44,070 nucleotides of DNA from Thermoflexus hugenholtzii JAD2 (GCA_945881915.1 CAMCVW010000028.1:1-44070), one strand, 5' to 3'; shown: positions 28,168 through 37,096, numbered from the stretch's first letter. Notes: generated by a model not told the origin, from the letters alone. Program-made: numbers and translations.

Positions 28168-29412
28168 TTAGCGTGCCAGTGTCTCGGGAGTGTCCAGTGT
28201 ACGCAGTTCTGGGACTTTGAGGGCTGTCCCGGTCACCAGTCCCACACACAGGATACCGCCAATCAGGACGGCGAGTGGTACACCAATGATACTTGCCGTA
28301 ATGCCTACCACGAATTCCCCCAGTTGTGGTCCACCCGCCACAAAAATCATGTTGACGGCAGTCATCCGCCCACGCAGGTCGTCAGGGGTCAGCAATTGGC
28401 GCAACGTGCCACGAATAATCATGCTGATGGTGTCGGCTGCGCCGGACAACACAAGCGCAATAAGTGTGAGTGGAAACCAACTCGACGCCCCGAAAACGGC
28501 CATCGAAACGCCAAAAATGGCCACAGAAATGAGTAGTACGGGACCTTGTTTGGTGATGCGCCGCGATGACAACAACACTGCGGCTGCGACTGCGCCGACC
28601 GATGGTGCTGCGCGCATCAAACCGTACCCTTCGGCACCGACGCCCAGTATCTCGTTGGCAAAAATCGGCATTAGTGTGGTAGCCGCACCGAAGAACGTTG
28701 CAAAAAAGTCAAGCAGCATGGTTGATGACATGATCCGGTGTTTGAAGACGAATTTGAGCCCCTCGAACGCATCCTTCATCTGAACGGGTGGTCGGGTCGA
28801 CACCACTAGTACGGGTCGCATCATCACTGCTGCAGCGACCACGGCCAAGTAAGACGCAGCATCGATCCAATACAACGGCACAACGCCATAGATCGAAATC
28901 AAGATGCCCGCTATCGATGGCCCCAAAACGGTAGCCAGCTGCCACGAAATAATGCCGGCGCTCATCGCTTGTGAGAGCATGGGTGCGGGCACCAGTGCCG
29001 GGATGAGTGCTTGGCGCGCGGGCATCTCGAACGCAGATGAAATAGCAGTGACCACCACCATCGCATACACGATTAAGAGATTTGGTGTTTCTAAACTGCC
29101 TGCGAGTGCCAGAATGATTGACGCAAACAATGCGATGAACGACGTAACCATAATGACTTTGCGTCGCTCGAAGCGATCAGCTGCGACGCCTGCAAATAAC
29201 GCAGACAAGGTCATCGGGATGACACGCATGAGTCCGATGGTGCCGAGCGCGAGGGCAGGATTGAGACCTTGTTTGGTGGCGATTTCGTAGACTTGCCAGT
29301 CGACTGCCACCATACGCATCTGCGAACCAGTGATCGAAATCAGCTGCCCCGTCCACAGGAGACGGAAATCGCGAAACTTCATCACATCGAGAAATCCGGC
29401 CTGACGTTCCAT
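28168..29412 (-). CDS. Major facilitator superfamily transporter, EntS-like branch
   Basis: The 414-residue protein has about 12 hydrophobic segments and the MFS loop GVAADRFERRKVIM (about 78-92). The N-terminal FRDFRLLWTGQLISITGSQM is typical of EntS-like (MFS_3) drug or siderophore exporters. The substrate is unknown; operon position before a cytoplasmic fucosidase makes oligosaccharide import possible, but this branch usually exports. A TATAAT box lies about 30 bp upstream on the minus strand (complement of 29442-29447). It is the first gene of the operon. Confidence 0.88.
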   Translation of the reverse strand: MERQAGFLDVMKFRDFRLLWTGQLISITGSQMRMVAVDWQVYEIATKQGLNPALALGTIGLMRVIPMTLSALFAGVAADRFERRKVIMVTSFIALFASIILALAGSLETPNLLIVYAMVVVTAISSAFEMPARQALIPALVPAPMLSQAMSAGIISWQLATVLGPSIAGILISIYGVVPLYWIDAASYLAVVAAAVMMRPVLVVSTRPPVQMKDAFEGLKFVFKHRIMSSTMLLDFFATFFGAATTLMPIFANEILGVGAEGYGLMRAAPSVGAVAAAVLLSSRRITKQGPVLLISVAIFGVSMAVFGASSWFPLTLIALVLSGAADTISMIIRGTLRQLLTPDDLRGRMTAVNMIFVAGGPQLGEFVVGITASIIGVPLAVLIGGILCVGLVTGTALKVPELRTLDTPETLAR

Positions 29413-29441
29413 TATGCAATTCCATTAAACTGAATGAACAG

Positions 29442-29447
29442 ATTATA
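29442..29447 (-). promoter_or_regulatory. -10 box of the MFS/fucosidase operon
   Basis: TATAAT on the minus strand, about 30 bp before the MFS start. No convincing -35 box is seen. Confidence 0.4.
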
Positions 29448-29530
29448 CCCCTTATGGTGCGAACCATGGCTTGTGACACCATCATACAGCGCGCGCATTC
29501 CACTAACCATGCGTTAGTCACATATACAGA

Positions 29531-29561
29531 AACCCCGCCCATGCATGCATGGATCGGGGTT
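29531..29561 (-). terminator. Hairpin after tRNA-Ser
   Basis: AACCCCG (29531-29537) pairs with CGGGGTT (29555-29561), with a self-complementary CCATGCATGCATGG core between them. On the minus strand a short TTT follows. It begins two bases beyond the tRNA CCA end. Confidence 0.55.
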
Positions 29562-29563
29562 AT

Positions 29564-29651
29564 TGGCGGGGAGAGAGAGATTTGAACTCTCGAAGGGTTG
29601 CCCCTTACGGAATTTCCAATTCCGCGCACTAAGCCACTATGCGACCTCCCC
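29564..29651 (-). tRNA. tRNA-Ser (anticodon GGA)
   Basis: A class II tRNA of 88 nt with a long variable arm. The 7-bp acceptor stem (GGGGAGG with TCTCCCC, one G-U pair) is followed by G73 and an encoded CCA. The anticodon loop is TTGGAAA, giving GGA, which reads UCC/UCU. The TTCAAAT T loop is present. It is the last tRNA of the cluster. Confidence 0.95.
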
Positions 29652-29655
29652 AGAT

Positions 29656-29685
29656 GGAAAAACAGCCAGCCTAGGGCTGGCTGTT
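29656..29685 (-). terminator. Hairpin with T run between tRNA-Phe and tRNA-Ser
   Basis: A perfect 10-bp inverted repeat (AACAGCCAGC / GCTGGCTGTT, 29661-29685) is followed on the minus strand by TTT (about five T's in a row counting the end of the stem). It fills the 38 bp between the two tRNA genes, only five bases before the tRNA-Ser 5' end. Confidence 0.75.
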
Positions 29686-29689
29686 CTGC

Positions 29690-29765
29690 TGGTGCCAAGT
29701 ACCGGGCACGATCCGGTGACCTCGTGTTTTTCAGACACGCGCTCTACCAACTGAGCTAACTTGGC
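29690..29765 (-). tRNA. tRNA-Phe (anticodon GAA)
   Basis: 76 nt including an encoded CCA. The acceptor stem GCCAAGT/ACTTGGC is perfect, the discriminator is A and the anticodon loop CTGAAAA gives GAA. The D arm reads TAGCTCAGTTGGTAGAGC. Confidence 0.97.
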
Positions 29766-29773
29766 ATATGGAC

Positions 29774-29849
29774 TGGTGGGCGATGACGGGCTCGAACCGC
29801 CGACACCCTCGGTGTAAACGAGGTGCTCTACCAACTGAGCTAATCGCCC
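29774..29849 (-). tRNA. tRNA-Val (anticodon TAC)
   Basis: 76 nt including CCA. The acceptor stem GGGCGAT/ATCGCCC is perfect and the discriminator is A. The anticodon loop TTTACAC within CCTCG/CGAGG gives TAC. It lies 8 bp before tRNA-Phe in the transcript. Confidence 0.97.
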
Positions 29850-29865
29850 TGACCAAGAGGGTGTG

Positions 29866-29954
29866 TGGTGCCGAGAATGGGACTTGAACCCATACGAGCA
29901 TTGCTGCTCACTAGCCCCTCAAACTAGTGCGTCTGCCAATTCCGCCACCTCGGC
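29866..29954 (-). tRNA. tRNA-Leu (anticodon GAG)
   Basis: A class II tRNA of 89 nt including CCA. The acceptor stem is GCCGAGG/TCTCGGC. The anticodon loop TTTGAGG gives GAG (codons CUC/CUU), and a long variable arm follows. It is first gene of the Leu-Val-Phe sub-unit. Confidence 0.96.
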
Positions 29955-29965
29955 AACTGAACGGT

Positions 29966-29995
29966 ATTATAGACGCCAGGAAGGGCGTTTGTCAA
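29966..29995 (-). promoter_or_regulatory. Promoter of the tRNA Leu(GAG)-Val-Phe unit
   Basis: On the minus strand TTGACA (complement of 29990-29995) and TATAAT (complement of 29966-29971) are both perfect consensus with an 18-bp spacer. The -10 box lies 11 bp before the tRNA. Confidence 0.88.
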
Positions 29996-30116
29996 ACCGA
30001 GTTTTAAACTGCACGATTGGCGCAATACAGTGCCGTGACGCCTACAAGAATCGGCGGTCTTGTGTGCTTGGGATGAGGTCCCGAAACGCGCCGCAGGGGA
30101 AGCTCCGTTCACGGAC

Positions 30117-30150
30117 CAAAGAAAAATCCTCCCGCTCAAGCGGGAGGATT
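30117..30150 (-). terminator. Terminator after tRNA-Gln
   Basis: A perfect 12-bp inverted repeat (AATCCTCCCGCT / AGCGGGAGGATT, 30125-30136 and 30139-30150) is followed on the minus strand by TTT-C-TTT. It starts three bases after the tRNA CCA. Confidence 0.9.
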
Positions 30151-30153
30151 GGG

Positions 30154-30227
30154 TGGCTGGGGTACAAGGATTCGAACCTCAACTGTCTGATTCAGAGTCA
30201 GATGTACTACCGTTATACTATACCCCA
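30154..30227 (-). tRNA. tRNA-Gln (anticodon CTG)
   Basis: 74 nt including CCA. The acceptor stem TGGGGTA/TACCCCA and the weak U1-A72 first pair are typical of tRNA-Gln. The discriminator is G. The anticodon loop CTCTGAA within TCTGA/TCAGA gives CTG. Confidence 0.95.
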
Positions 30228-30238
30228 CCAAGGTCAAG

Positions 30239-30325
<87 letters not shown>

Positions 30326-30346
30326 ACAGCCACTTGATACTCAGTT

Positions 30347-30376
30347 ACTGTACACGATAGACGGACCGTTTGTCAA
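30347..30376 (-). promoter_or_regulatory. Promoter of the tRNA Leu(CAG)-Gln unit
   Basis: On the minus strand TTGACA (complement of 30371-30376) and TACAGT (complement of 30347-30352) have an 18-bp spacer. The -35 region shares AACTCGRTTTGACAAACG with the other tRNA promoter at 29990, differing at one base (R = A or G). Confidence 0.78.
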
Positions 30377-30430
30377 ATCGAGTTGGCGCTCTGTGGCGTG
30401 TGGAATGCCTTTGCACCATGATATTCTGCG

Positions 30431-31237
30431 CTAGCGGAATGTCACCACACTGAACGATTCTGGGATATGCGAGTCGTAGACGCCGTGTGGATTCAGACTC
30501 CAGCCGGGGTTTTGTGGAAGATTGGCACCATGAACCTGGAGTGCTTCGAAGCGCGAAAAATCGCAACGCAGCGTTTTCCCTGGCTCTGGCGTGAACGCTC
30601 CCGAGGCGAACATAAATCCGATGCTCTGCCAGGGAATGGCGAGTTCTACGGTCCACCCTTTGTCGACGTCGCTATGGTTATTGATGGTGCCTTGTACCTG
30701 CGTGCCACAGCGGAGCCCCGGCAGATCATAGTCGAGAAATCCCCATCTTCGGCCGCGGGGATGTTTGCCATAACGGAAGTCTTGGAAGCCGCCGAGTATG
30801 TCGACGTTCCGTTCGTAGACATCGAATTCAGAGCGATCGAAGCGTCCGCCTTTTTTGTGCGCATCCTGCCATATGAAAAAGCATTCGTAGAGGGTACCGT
30901 AAGAATTTACCTCGAGCTCGTAGTAACAATCATCCCCACCAATGAAAATTTCGATATCGTTATCGAACCAAATGAAGCTGTCACGTTCGGTCATGGTTGC
31001 AGATACGAACGGTTCTTCGACCCAGTATCCCACGTAGAGGTGAGTGTCATCATAGAGGCAGGCCACACGCGTGTCATAGATAGCTGGTGCACCACTCACC
31101 ATATCGACAAAACGGGGCGAGCGCCGTGCGTTCGTCCAGACTGCTTTGGTCAAATCGCCATCGATGGTAATCGGGACAGGGGTACGGAACGCATCGATGT
31201 GGGTCAGTTGCTCGGGGCCGATGCCGTAGGACGTCAT
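30431..31237 (-). CDS. CBM9-like carbohydrate-binding domain protein
   Basis: With the start at 31237, where AAGGAG lies seven bases upstream, the product has 268 residues. It begins near residue 20 with PITIDGDLTKAVWTNARRSPRF, continues DTRVACLYDDTHLYVGYWVEEP and IWFDNDIEIFIGGDDCYYELEV, and ends with WTVELAIPWQSIGF. These are blocks of the CBM9/DOMON-like family that binds sugars. No signal peptide is evident, so a cytoplasmic location is likely, which is odd for a binding module. A -10 box lies at 31266-31271 on the minus strand. It is a single-gene unit upstream of the tRNA cluster. Confidence 0.85.
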   Translation of the reverse strand: MTSYGIGPEQLTHIDAFRTPVPITIDGDLTKAVWTNARRSPRFVDMVSGAPAIYDTRVACLYDDTHLYVGYWVEEPFVSATMTERDSFIWFDNDIEIFIGGDDCYYELEVNSYGTLYECFFIWQDAHKKGGRFDRSEFDVYERNVDILGGFQDFRYGKHPRGRRWGFLDYDLPGLRCGTQVQGTINNHSDVDKGWTVELAIPWQSIGFMFASGAFTPEPGKTLRCDFSRFEALQVHGANLPQNPGWSLNPHGVYDSHIPESFSVVTFR

Positions 31238-31265
31238 AGTCATGCTCCTTGTGATGGGTATCGCT

Positions 31266-31271
31266 ATTATA
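31266..31271 (-). promoter_or_regulatory. -10 box of the CBM9-like gene
   Basis: TATAAT on the minus strand about 30 bp before the start at 31237, with no good -35 partner. The rest of 31272-31487 shows no gene I can support. Confidence 0.4.
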
Positions 31272-31487
31272 CGGAGTTCCTGTGTCGCCGCTGTGCGGCA
31301 AAAACACCAATGAATCACGACTGCAGGGTACATAGCGAGACAGACCGATCCGAAAAAGGAAGCCTCCCCCGTCATCCTGACCGTTTCGCATTCCGTCGAT
31401 CAAAGAAAAAACCGCAGACCTGTCTGGAACACCAGCTGATAAGGCGTGCTGTATTCGGATGACATCCATTACCCACGCTCTGTCGAC

Positions 31488-31527
31488 AAAACCAAAACCG
31501 CCACCGTCGGACGACGGCGGCGGTTTT
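31488..31527 (-). terminator. Terminator after the PhyH-ABC-SDR operon
   Basis: AAAACCGCC (from 31494) pairs with GGCGGTTTT (to 31527), extended by CCGTC/GACGG past one mismatch, with a 4-base loop. On the minus strand the stem ends TTTT and continues GGTTTT. It lies 10 bp after the SDR stop. Confidence 0.85.
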
Positions 31528-31537
31528 CACCTGCAAG

Positions 31538-32305
31538 TCACTCTGTGGGAGGGGTCAGTTGCGCCAACATACCCCCGTCGGCGTGAATGGCAGCGCCGAG
31601 CACAAATCCGGCAGCGTCGCTCGCCAACCAACAGATGACCTGCGCAATATCGTCAGGTTGGCCGACCCGCCCGATGGGCTGCACCCGTGCCCAGCCAGCA
31701 AGGCTTGCTTCGACCCCGTCACCGTGCGCAATATCGCTCCGCAGCATGGCGGTATCGATGGCGCCAGGGACGACACAATTGGTGCGAATGCCGAGTCTCC
31801 CATAGTCCATTGCCATTTGCCGTGTCAACGAGACCACCCCGCCTTTCGAGGCGGCATATGCAGCGATATTGGAAGTCGTTGCGAACGAATGCGGTGATGC
31901 GAGATTGATAATCGCTCCTGCGTGTTGCGCCAACATGGTGGGTAACACCGCAGCACTACACAAGAAAATGCTGCCCAGGTTTGTATTGAGAACGCGTTGC
32001 CACTCGACCCAACTCGTCAAATGTAGGGGTTTGCTCAAAAGGATCCCGGCATTATTAACCAGTACATCCACGCGACCATACCGATCAAGCACTGCGGCGA
32101 CCATCATCTGGACGGAATGTTCGTTCGACACATCGCAGATGTGCACCATGTGCGCGCTCGGATCAGCAGTCTGTGCGAGGGTTGCACGTGCCGCGGATTC
32201 GTTGATGTCGGTTATCACGACCGCATCCTGTTGTGTTGCGAAGCGCAACGCGGTTGCCTGGCCGATCCCCGAACCTGCGCCGGTGACAATCACTACACGG
32301 GTCAT
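31538..32305 (-). CDS. Short-chain dehydrogenase/reductase (SDR)
   Basis: The 255-residue classical SDR has TGAGSGIGQA, the Asp of VITDINES (NAD preference), NNAGI and YAASK, and ends GAAIHADGGM. The catalytic Ser precedes the Tyr in NLASPHSFATTS. It follows the ABC exporter gene by 57 bp with an AAGGAG site, and a terminator follows. It is probably the last gene of the PhyH-amidohydrolase-ABC-ABC operon. Substrate unknown. Confidence 0.88.
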   Translation of the reverse strand: MTRVVIVTGAGSGIGQATALRFATQQDAVVITDINESAARATLAQTADPSAHMVHICDVSNEHSVQMMVAAVLDRYGRVDVLVNNAGILLSKPLHLTSWVEWQRVLNTNLGSIFLCSAAVLPTMLAQHAGAIINLASPHSFATTSNIAAYAASKGGVVSLTRQMAMDYGRLGIRTNCVVPGAIDTAMLRSDIAHGDGVEASLAGWARVQPIGRVGQPDDIAQVICWLASDAAGFVLGAAIHADGGMLAQLTPPTE

Positions 32306-32362
32306 GCGGTACTCCTTCTGGACGTCATGGTGGTGGAAAACTGATTTCTCGGGGTGAATCGT

Positions 32363-34114
32363 TCATCCTGCGCGTGGTGCCTCGGGGCGTTGGATGGCGG
32401 ACCACAGCTCTTGCATGGTCGTATTTGTACGCAGCAGCTCTGTCAGCGTGCCCGTTCCGACGACGCGGCCGTCGGCTACGACGATGATAGTATCAGCCGC
32501 TTCGACGATGGCTGGCCGCGTACTACTCGCGAGGATCGTTCTGGATTGATGCTGACGAAGGTTCTGCAAAATACGTGCCTCGGTAGCGCTGTCGAGTGCA
32601 CTGCTGACGTCGTCGATGATCAACAGCTCGGATTGCACGAGCAGTGCCCGCGCAAGTGCCACACGTTGGCGCTGCCCTCCCGATAGGCGGACCCCACGCG
32701 GACCCACAATGGTGTCGAGCCCAGCAGGCATTTGCGCAATGTCCTCTGTGAGCATGCTGGAGGTGATGACCGCAGGGAGCGCACCCCCATTGCTTCCAAA
32801 ACAGATGTTCTCACGCAAGCTGGCGCTCAACAGAAACGGAAGCTGAGCCACCGCTGCAACGGGTGCGCCACGGAGTGAATGGCAGCGCTGTGTATTCCAG
32901 ACGAAGTCACCCGCAGCGGGATCGAGCAACCCAGCGCACAGATCCAACAGCGTACTCTTGCCACTGCCGATATGCCCGGTCACGACGGTGAAGCTCCCAC
33001 GGGTGATGTTGAGTGAGACATCCGTGATGCCACGACCATCTGCGTGCAGATAGGATACGCCACGCACCTGTAGCTGCGCAAGTGGTTCAAACGGCACGCG
33101 TTGCGCACGTCTCTGTGATGGGCTAAGCCACCAGCCTCGTGGGGTAATCAGCGCTGCGGGGCGCTGCGGCAAGGCGTCGGTCAGACGTTCAATCGATACG
33201 CGTTGTTGGGCATAGTCGCCAATGAATGTCGCCCAGGTCTGGGGTAGGCTGGCCACGATACTCAGACCGCTGAAAAAAACCAACAAATCGCCGACCCCGA
33301 TGCGCAGTGCCGCGACTTCAGGAACCGCGTACCAGAGGCACAGCGCACTGGAGATAGCAACGCTCACATCGACCATGTTACTGGTCGATAGTTGCTCGTA
33401 GGCGGTCTTGGCGAGTGCGTTGCGCCGACGTTGTGTGCCCAGAGCCTTTACCTTCGAGACAAAGACTGACTGTAATGCAAGGATACGGATGGATTGCGCT
33501 TTGCCGACGATGGTCCCGATCAGGACGCTGTACGCATCGTCGAGCTTTCCTTCGGCATAACGGTAGTACAAATAGACACGCCAAAATGCCAATGCAGCCA
33601 TTCCTTGCAGCAGTAACGGCATCATCGCCAGCAGGCTCAGTGGTGCATCGACCTGCCACATGACGATGAATGCGCTACTCGCCGCGATGCTCGTTCCGAC
33701 GACCTCAGGGAGCCACAGGGGGAAGTCTGCAACTTCACCGGCGTCGTCACGTAAGCGGTTCAGCCCTTCCAGTGGCTGGACGGGCGATGCGGCTGCACCG
33801 GGACGATCGAGTGCACTGGCCACGGTGTTGAGTTGGAGTGTGCCCATGGCGCGATACCGGAACGTGATGTTGGTCCAACACTCGAGCAACAGACACCCCA
33901 ATCGGACCAGACTGACTGCTGCATACGCAGCCACAAACCACCACACCGTGGTCCGCTGGACGGGAATACCAAATGCATTGAAGAATTCCTGCTCGATGAG
34001 CAAAACTCCAAACGGCGCAAAAAAAGTCACAATCCGTGCCAGGCTATAGCTGACGAACGGTAACGGCGACAGACGAATCATTGCAGCGGTGAACTGCGGG
34101 GTGGAAATCTTCAT
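32363..34114 (-). CDS. ABC exporter half, degenerate-site partner (B)
   Basis: The 583-residue protein has an N-terminal six-helix membrane domain (about 10-315) and a C-terminal ATPase. Walker A is GHIGSGKST and the signature is canonical (RLSGGQRQRVALARAL). Walker B reads LLIIDDVSSALD, with Asp in place of the catalytic Glu. The switch His is lost (LASSTRP). This pattern marks the degenerate half of a heterodimeric exporter. Its ATG overlaps the stop of the partner gene (34111-34114). It would export a small molecule or peptide with the partner. Confidence 0.92.
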   Translation of the reverse strand: MKISTPQFTAAMIRLSPLPFVSYSLARIVTFFAPFGVLLIEQEFFNAFGIPVQRTTVWWFVAAYAAVSLVRLGCLLLECWTNITFRYRAMGTLQLNTVASALDRPGAAASPVQPLEGLNRLRDDAGEVADFPLWLPEVVGTSIAASSAFIVMWQVDAPLSLLAMMPLLLQGMAALAFWRVYLYYRYAEGKLDDAYSVLIGTIVGKAQSIRILALQSVFVSKVKALGTQRRRNALAKTAYEQLSTSNMVDVSVAISSALCLWYAVPEVAALRIGVGDLLVFFSGLSIVASLPQTWATFIGDYAQQRVSIERLTDALPQRPAALITPRGWWLSPSQRRAQRVPFEPLAQLQVRGVSYLHADGRGITDVSLNITRGSFTVVTGHIGSGKSTLLDLCAGLLDPAAGDFVWNTQRCHSLRGAPVAAVAQLPFLLSASLRENICFGSNGGALPAVITSSMLTEDIAQMPAGLDTIVGPRGVRLSGGQRQRVALARALLVQSELLIIDDVSSALDSATEARILQNLRQHQSRTILASSTRPAIVEAADTIIVVADGRVVGTGTLTELLRTNTTMQELWSAIQRPEAPRAG

Positions 34115-35835
34115 AGCACACCACGCAATTCGCGAGCGCGGAGTTGCGCATACTGGCTGTTTGGAGCAGAAGAAAGCTCCTCAGGTGTTCCCTGCTCGAC
34201 GATCTCTCCGCTAGACATAACCACGACAACATCTGCATGTTCAATGGTTGAATAACGGTGGGCGATGGTGATGGTCGTGCGTTCCTTTGTGAGTAATTGG
34301 GTCGCCTGTTGGAGGAGGCGTTCGGTGTGTGGATCGACGTGGGCACTGGCTTCGTCCAAGATGACGAGACCAGGTTGACGCAATGCAACGCGTACCACTG
34401 CGACTAATTGTGCTTCGCCGGGGGTGAGTTCGCGATGACCGCCCCCGAGGATGGTATCCAGACCGCCGCTAAAGCTGGCATACCAGCGCTCGAGACCAAG
34501 TGCCGCAATCTGAAGGTCAATGGCTGAGTCGGTAATGCTGGCATTGTATGCAACCAAGTTTTCACGGAGTGTTGCAGGGAACACGTCAATGTCTTGGGTG
34601 ATGACGCCGACACGCTGCCGAAGGGACGCCTCGCTCACGTCAACGAGGGGAATTCCGCCAATCCGAATCATGCCGGAGTCCGATTGTTCGAGGTTGGCAA
34701 TCAGGCGACCCAACGTCGTTTTGCCACTGCCGGTACGACCGATAATCGCGACATGCAGTCCGGCCGGGATGCTGAGGGTGGTACCTGCAAGGGAAAATCC
34801 GTCGTTTTCGGGGTAGGCAAAGGTCACTCCCTCTAACTGGACCGAGAGTGCACCAGCAGGTAAACGTACCCCACGGTCTGCACGGATAGTCGGCGATGCG
34901 AAGATTTCGTCACAGCGCGAGAACGCAGCGAGCGCTTGTTGCAATGCAGCATATTCTGTGCCGAACGTCGTCATTGGCCCGTTCAATAGGCGTACATACA
35001 CCAGGAGTGCGACCGCATCACCGACGCTTGCGGTCCCTGCGCGGTAGCGCCAGATGACGATGACCGCTGCGAGTACCCACCCCGCCGCGTTGACAATGCC
35101 TGCAGCGATAGCGCCCCACTGGCTTTGCATGCTCGCACGTCGATGCGTCTCGAGCCGTGAGGTCAGACGAGGTACGAGAATCTCATACGCGAATTGCGGT
35201 GCCTGTACTGACTGCAGTGCTGGTATCGCAGCGAGTGTCTCTTCGAGCGTGTCGAACGCCGCGGCATCTGCACGACGCTCATCCTCCCACAACGCGGCAT
35301 TGGTATGCTGTGTAGGTGCCACGATGAGCACTCCAGCGACGATGTATACAGCCAATACTGCTGCCGTTCCTCCATCCGAGGCGACGACGATGCCGCACAC
35401 CGTCACCACGACGACCCCCGCTCGGAGGAATTGTGCGCTGCTCAGCGCAAACACACCGGATACTGCGTTGATATCTGCTTCGAGGCGTTCGGTCAGTTCG
35501 CCGATTCCATGGCTGCGAAAGAACGCCACCGGTTGCGCCACGAGATGCTGCACCAACGCGCTTCGTAACGCATTCGTGCCAGCCCAACTGGTGTGTGTTG
35601 CGAGTAAGCTACAGAGCCACAACAAAATCTGTACCAATATCGCAGCTAATGCGTACCAGAGAATCATCACGCTCGAAACCGTCGTGCTGACGGCACTATC
35701 GATGAGCGTGCCCAGCAGGGCAGGGAGTTGCGCCTGTGACCAGCCTGCCAAAACGGTCAGAATCAGGAGGATGCTCAGAAACGAACTGTTGCCGAGCAGG
35801 GTGCGTAGACTCGCTGACGATACATACCGTTGCAT
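34111..35835 (-). CDS. ABC exporter half, catalytic partner (A)
   Basis: From 35835, where GGAG lies five bases upstream, the product has 574 residues. The frame extends to 35931 without a ribosome site. A six-helix membrane domain precedes the ATPase. Walker A is GRTGSGKTT. Walker B has the catalytic Glu (LVILDEASAHVD) and the switch His is kept (IAHRYSTI). The signature is degenerate (LTPGEAQLVAVVR in place of LSGGQ). It therefore supplies the working Walker motifs and the poor signature, exactly complementary to the second half. The start is one base after the amidohydrolase stop. Confidence 0.92.
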   Translation of the reverse strand: MQRYVSSASLRTLLGNSSFLSILLILTVLAGWSQAQLPALLGTLIDSAVSTTVSSVMILWYALAAILVQILLWLCSLLATHTSWAGTNALRSALVQHLVAQPVAFFRSHGIGELTERLEADINAVSGVFALSSAQFLRAGVVVVTVCGIVVASDGGTAAVLAVYIVAGVLIVAPTQHTNAALWEDERRADAAAFDTLEETLAAIPALQSVQAPQFAYEILVPRLTSRLETHRRASMQSQWGAIAAGIVNAAGWVLAAVIVIWRYRAGTASVGDAVALLVYVRLLNGPMTTFGTEYAALQQALAAFSRCDEIFASPTIRADRGVRLPAGALSVQLEGVTFAYPENDGFSLAGTTLSIPAGLHVAIIGRTGSGKTTLGRLIANLEQSDSGMIRIGGIPLVDVSEASLRQRVGVITQDIDVFPATLRENLVAYNASITDSAIDLQIAALGLERWYASFSGGLDTILGGGHRELTPGEAQLVAVVRVALRQPGLVILDEASAHVDPHTERLLQQATQLLTKERTTITIAHRYSTIEHADVVVVMSSGEIVEQGTPEELSSAPNSQYAQLRARELRGVL

Positions 35836-35836
35836 A

Positions 35837-37096
35837 CTACTCCTGGGAACGGGTATAGAAAAGACGTTGATTTTCGGATAACAGTGCCTGAGCGATACGG
35901 ATTGCCGCGGGTATTTTGAGTGTGCCGGCATCGACCTCGGCCCGAAGCGTGCGGTTCATCCATGCACGCAGTTGCAACGAGAACCCGACGGTCTGCGTAG
36001 GCAAAAAAGCATCCCCGCCGAAGCCGAATAACTTGTTGATGGGTACGGTGTGAATCCAGCGGCGTACAAAAGCGCCGCTCGTCACCGGATCGATACTCCA
36101 TGCCCAACACAGGTCGACATAGACGTTTGCGTAGTGCTTGGCGAGACTGAGCAGCTCATCCTGGAATGGGTAGCCGATGTGCATACACACAAAGCGTGCT
36201 GCAGGGAATGCCCGCAAGAGCGGAATGAGCAGTCGCGGCGAAATCCATTCGAGCGGCATGTTGCCATTCCCTGCATGGTGACCGGTGTGAATCTTGATGG
36301 GCAGCTGCGCCGTACAGGCAGCATCCACGATGACAGCAAACGCCCAGTCCCCCAGAAGAATAGCATGGTGCGACGACAACGGCACGCCAGCCAGGTGCTG
36401 TGCGCAAACGGCTTCAACCGCTTCATCGCTGACGGCACTCCACGCTAACGTGCGTGTATAAGCGTGCTGTGTCTTGATTGCAACGACATCTCTTGCGTGC
36501 TTTTGGATGAGCGTCTGCAGTGCAGTTCGATAGGAAGCGATGTTGGTAATCGCTATTTCGGTGTGGAGTGCCAACGCTGCAAAAGATACACTGCCATCGA
36601 CGATGGTTTGGACATTCAGGTCGTAGTGTAGTGCAGGAACCTCTGTGGTCACCGGTGGCTGCCAGGTGAAGGCATCAATCTGCACGTGACTCAGATTCGC
36701 CAGTGTCATCAGCTTCTGATAACCAGCGATGCCCGTGTATTGTGCATGCAACGCAGCTGCCGCTTCAAGAGACGTGGCATCCAGATGGTTGATTTCATAC
36801 AACGCATGGGCTGAAAATCGCACGGCTTCGCCGTACCCCGTGTATTGGCAGTGCGCCCAAAACGGTGCGATGAGTGCCCAGCGGGCAGCAATGTCGTGAT
36901 TGTGTTGATCCAAAAACGCATCCAGAGTGGAGTAGGAGCACCCCGCACTGATGAGGTCGTGCTGGATGTAGGCGTGCATACCAAACAACGCAGTGATGAT
37001 ATCGGGGTTCAGTGCGGCGTATGCTGCGGGCGTGATGAGGTGTTCGTGCGTGTCGTAGATGGCAATCTGGTCAATGGCTTGTTTGAGGAGGGACAT
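35837..37096 (-). CDS. Amidohydrolase-family protein (TIM-barrel metallohydrolase)
   Basis: From 37096, with GGAGG five bases upstream, the product has 419 residues. The N-terminal metal motif HxH appears as THEHL (His17, His19). Further candidate ligands are the His of KIHTGHHAGNG, the His of VCMHIGYPFQDE and the Asp of FGFGGDAF. This is the amidohydrolase-2 type, which includes hydrolases and decarboxylases such as uronate isomerase relatives. The substrate is unknown. It lies 47 bp after the PhyH-like gene and one base before the ABC gene. Confidence 0.85.
   Translation of the reverse strand: MSLLKQAIDQIAIYDTHEHLITPAAYAALNPDIITALFGMHAYIQHDLISAGCSYSTLDAFLDQHNHDIAARWALIAPFWAHCQYTGYGEAVRFSAHALYEINHLDATSLEAAAALHAQYTGIAGYQKLMTLANLSHVQIDAFTWQPPVTTEVPALHYDLNVQTIVDGSVSFAALALHTEIAITNIASYRTALQTLIQKHARDVVAIKTQHAYTRTLAWSAVSDEAVEAVCAQHLAGVPLSSHHAILLGDWAFAVIVDAACTAQLPIKIHTGHHAGNGNMPLEWISPRLLIPLLRAFPAARFVCMHIGYPFQDELLSLAKHYANVYVDLCWAWSIDPVTSGAFVRRWIHTVPINKLFGFGGDAFLPTQTVGFSLQLRAWMNRTLRAEVDAGTLKIPAAIRIAQALLSENQRLFYTRSQE

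Noticed and set aside
30467-31462. A 331-codon plus-strand open frame
   Set aside because: It is antisense to the CBM9-like gene, which has recognisable family blocks, a ribosome site and a -10 box.
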